This document shows, piece by piece, positions 62,868-64,000 of a stretch of 64,000 bases of DNA. The notes under the pieces were generated by a model. That model did not search any database. It had not been told where the DNA came from and saw nothing but the letters and a program-made list of their open reading frames with translations. Made by a program: the position numbers and the translations under genes. Source of the DNA: JASFHF01 sp050123375 (GTDB lineage: Bacteria; Pseudomonadota; Gammaproteobacteria; UBA12402); contig JASFHF010000002.1 of assembly GCA_050123375.1 (NCBI GenBank), forward strand, positions 1 to 64,000. Reading direction: 5' to 3'. Each line of letters opens with the position of its first letter. The first letter of the stretch is position 1.

Positions 62868-64000
62868 ATGATAGTAGTTATTTCAACATTTACAGATACT
62901 CTTCTGAAAAAGCCTTTAAAGCTTTTCCTAAGTAAGTTTAGTTCTAAGACCCCTGAAATAGTTTTTGCTCCATATAATCAAGTGTTTCAACAACTTAGTA
63001 ATGAAACTAGTCTTTGTTCTAAAAACACCTCTGATCCTAATGTTATCTTAATTAGATTTGAAGATTGGATTGATGAAGACGATAAAGAACAGCTATCTAA
63101 TTTGCAAGAGGACGTGCAGTTTTTTTGGGAGCTTCTACAAAAAGCATCAACCAAAACTACCCATCCATGGATAGTGTGTGTTTGCCCAGATAGTCCTCGT
63201 AGTCTAAAAGTTCCAGGCAGAAAAGAAGTATATAATAAGCTACTTACCCAATTTCATAATCATTGTGATAAAACTAGTAATGTTTATTTTATAGATCCTA
63301 AAACTATCCAATCATTTTATCCTGTTAAAGATTATTATGATGCCAAAAGCGATGAAATTGGCAAAATTCCTTATGTTGACAAGTTTTTTTACGGATTAGC
63401 AGCAATAATTGTGAGACGTATAAATGTTATTGGATTACCTCCGTATAAAGCTATCATTGTAGATTGTGATAATACTTTGTGGAAAGGTGTTTGTGGTGAG
63501 GTTGGATATTCTGGCATCAAAATTAGCGAACCATATAAACAATTTCAAAAATTTCTGGTACAACAAAAAAAAGACGGGATGTTAATATGCTTATGCAGTA
63601 AAAACTCATATAAAGATGTTCATGATGTTTTTGTAAAACGCCGTAATGACATGCCTCTTAAATGGGAGCATATTACCACATACAAAATCAATTGGGAAAA
63701 AAAGACTAGTAATATTTCTGAAATAGCAACACAATTAAATATAGGTTTGGACAGTTTTATTTTTATTGATGATAATCCTGTAGAATGCGGAATGGTGCGC
63801 GAGACGCTTCAGGACGTATTAACTTTACAAGTACCAGTTAATATAAATAATTTCCCGCTATTTCTTAAACATGTATGGCCATTTGACCATCTCAAAGTTA
63901 CGCAAGAAGATAAAAAACGTACAGAAATGTACAAGCAAAATTTACAACGAAAGAACGAAGAAAAATCTATTAACGCAAAATCCAGTAGCACAAGTTCTTC
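62868..64000 (+). CDS. FkbH-type HAD protein, partial (runs off the window)
   Basis: 377 codons are visible, with no stop; the gene continues beyond 64000. GGAG lies 8 bases upstream of the ATG. Residues about 1-190 match the SGNH-like N-terminal region of FkbH. AIIVDCDNTLWKGVCGE (about 204-220) is HAD motif I, MLICLCSKNS (about 245-254) motif II, and FIFIDDNPVECGMVRE (about 299-314) motif IV. FkbH proteins transfer a glyceryl unit from 1,3-bisphosphoglycerate to an acyl carrier protein, making extender units for polyketide and NRPS assembly lines. A Ser-rich tail begins at the edge. Confidence 0.85.
   Translation, partial: MIVVISTFTDTLLKKPLKLFLSKFSSKTPEIVFAPYNQVFQQLSNETSLCSKNTSDPNVILIRFEDWIDEDDKEQLSNLQEDVQFFWELLQKASTKTTHPWIVCVCPDSPRSLKVPGRKEVYNKLLTQFHNHCDKTSNVYFIDPKTIQSFYPVKDYYDAKSDEIGKIPYVDKFFYGLAAIIVRRINVIGLPPYKAIIVDCDNTLWKGVCGEVGYSGIKISEPYKQFQKFLVQQKKDGMLICLCSKNSYKDVHDVFVKRRNDMPLKWEHITTYKINWEKKTSNISEIATQLNIGLDSFIFIDDNPVECGMVRETLQDVLTLQVPVNINNFPLFLKHVWPFDHLKVTQEDKKRTEMYKQNLQRKNEEKSINAKSSSTSS

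Overview
The window is AT-rich (roughly one third G+C by eye) DNA from a gamma-proteobacterium. The ftsE-ftsX and rpoH core genes support this, and several traits point to the Legionellales (Coxiella/Legionella/Berkiella-like, intracellular). These traits are an F-box protein behind a near-consensus PmrA box, large coiled-coil and TPR proteins with no bacterial enzyme domain, a LuxR-type regulator beside them, and palindromic elements inserted in frame into protein genes. The genus is an inference; no rRNA is present.

Layout. 1-11.6 kb is chromosomal: an APC permease, the F-box protein, ftsEX, a HigBA toxin-antitoxin pair, formate-tetrahydrofolate ligase, a cobalamin riboswitch driving a btuB-like receptor plus a TonB protein, and rpoH. 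A tRNA with a CAT anticodon (best read as tRNA-Ile2) at 11.6 kb is the integration site of two tandem islands. Three copies of a 45-bp 3' tRNA sequence (11657, 22715, 32491) bound island 1 (about 11 kb) and island 2 (about 9.8 kb). Island 1 carries two tyrosine recombinases, 1.5 kb of gene-free hairpin-rich DNA including a probable terminated ncRNA, and a probable defence cassette: AlbA_2/HATPase protein, HerA, NurA and a DNA methyltransferase. Island 2 carries an XRE switch with paired operators, five small membrane proteins or lipoproteins, a DUF5681 protein, a primase/helicase-like ATPase, an AlpA-like protein and its own integrase. Both islands encode a paralogous 75-82 residue protein preceded by a conserved structured RNA leader.

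32.6-52 kb is metabolic chromosome: three Bcr/CflA efflux pumps, an SDR and a monooxygenase, leucine dehydrogenase, an APH-like kinase, DJ-1/PfpI, FabH, a porin, a GH130 enzyme of foreign base composition, an ornithine-cyclodeaminase-like enzyme, a partial molybdopterin cluster (MOSC-MogA fusion, moaC, moaA, moeA) and an AAA/DUF4143 ATPase behind twin operators. Several MITE-like elements punctuate it.

52-58.4 kb looks like host-interaction cargo: an 793-residue coiled-coil protein, a TPR protein, a LuxR-family regulator with two palindromes in its promoter, and two membrane-anchored proteins. At 58.84 kb a tRNA-Met 3' fragment, followed by an integrase, marks the left end of a third island that runs off the right edge. 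It contains an excisionase-like protein, an XRE regulator, repeated operator-like sites and, at 62868, the start of an FkbH-type HAD protein. FkbH proteins load glyceryl units onto acyl carrier proteins in polyketide/NRPS pathways, so a natural-product gene cluster may begin here.
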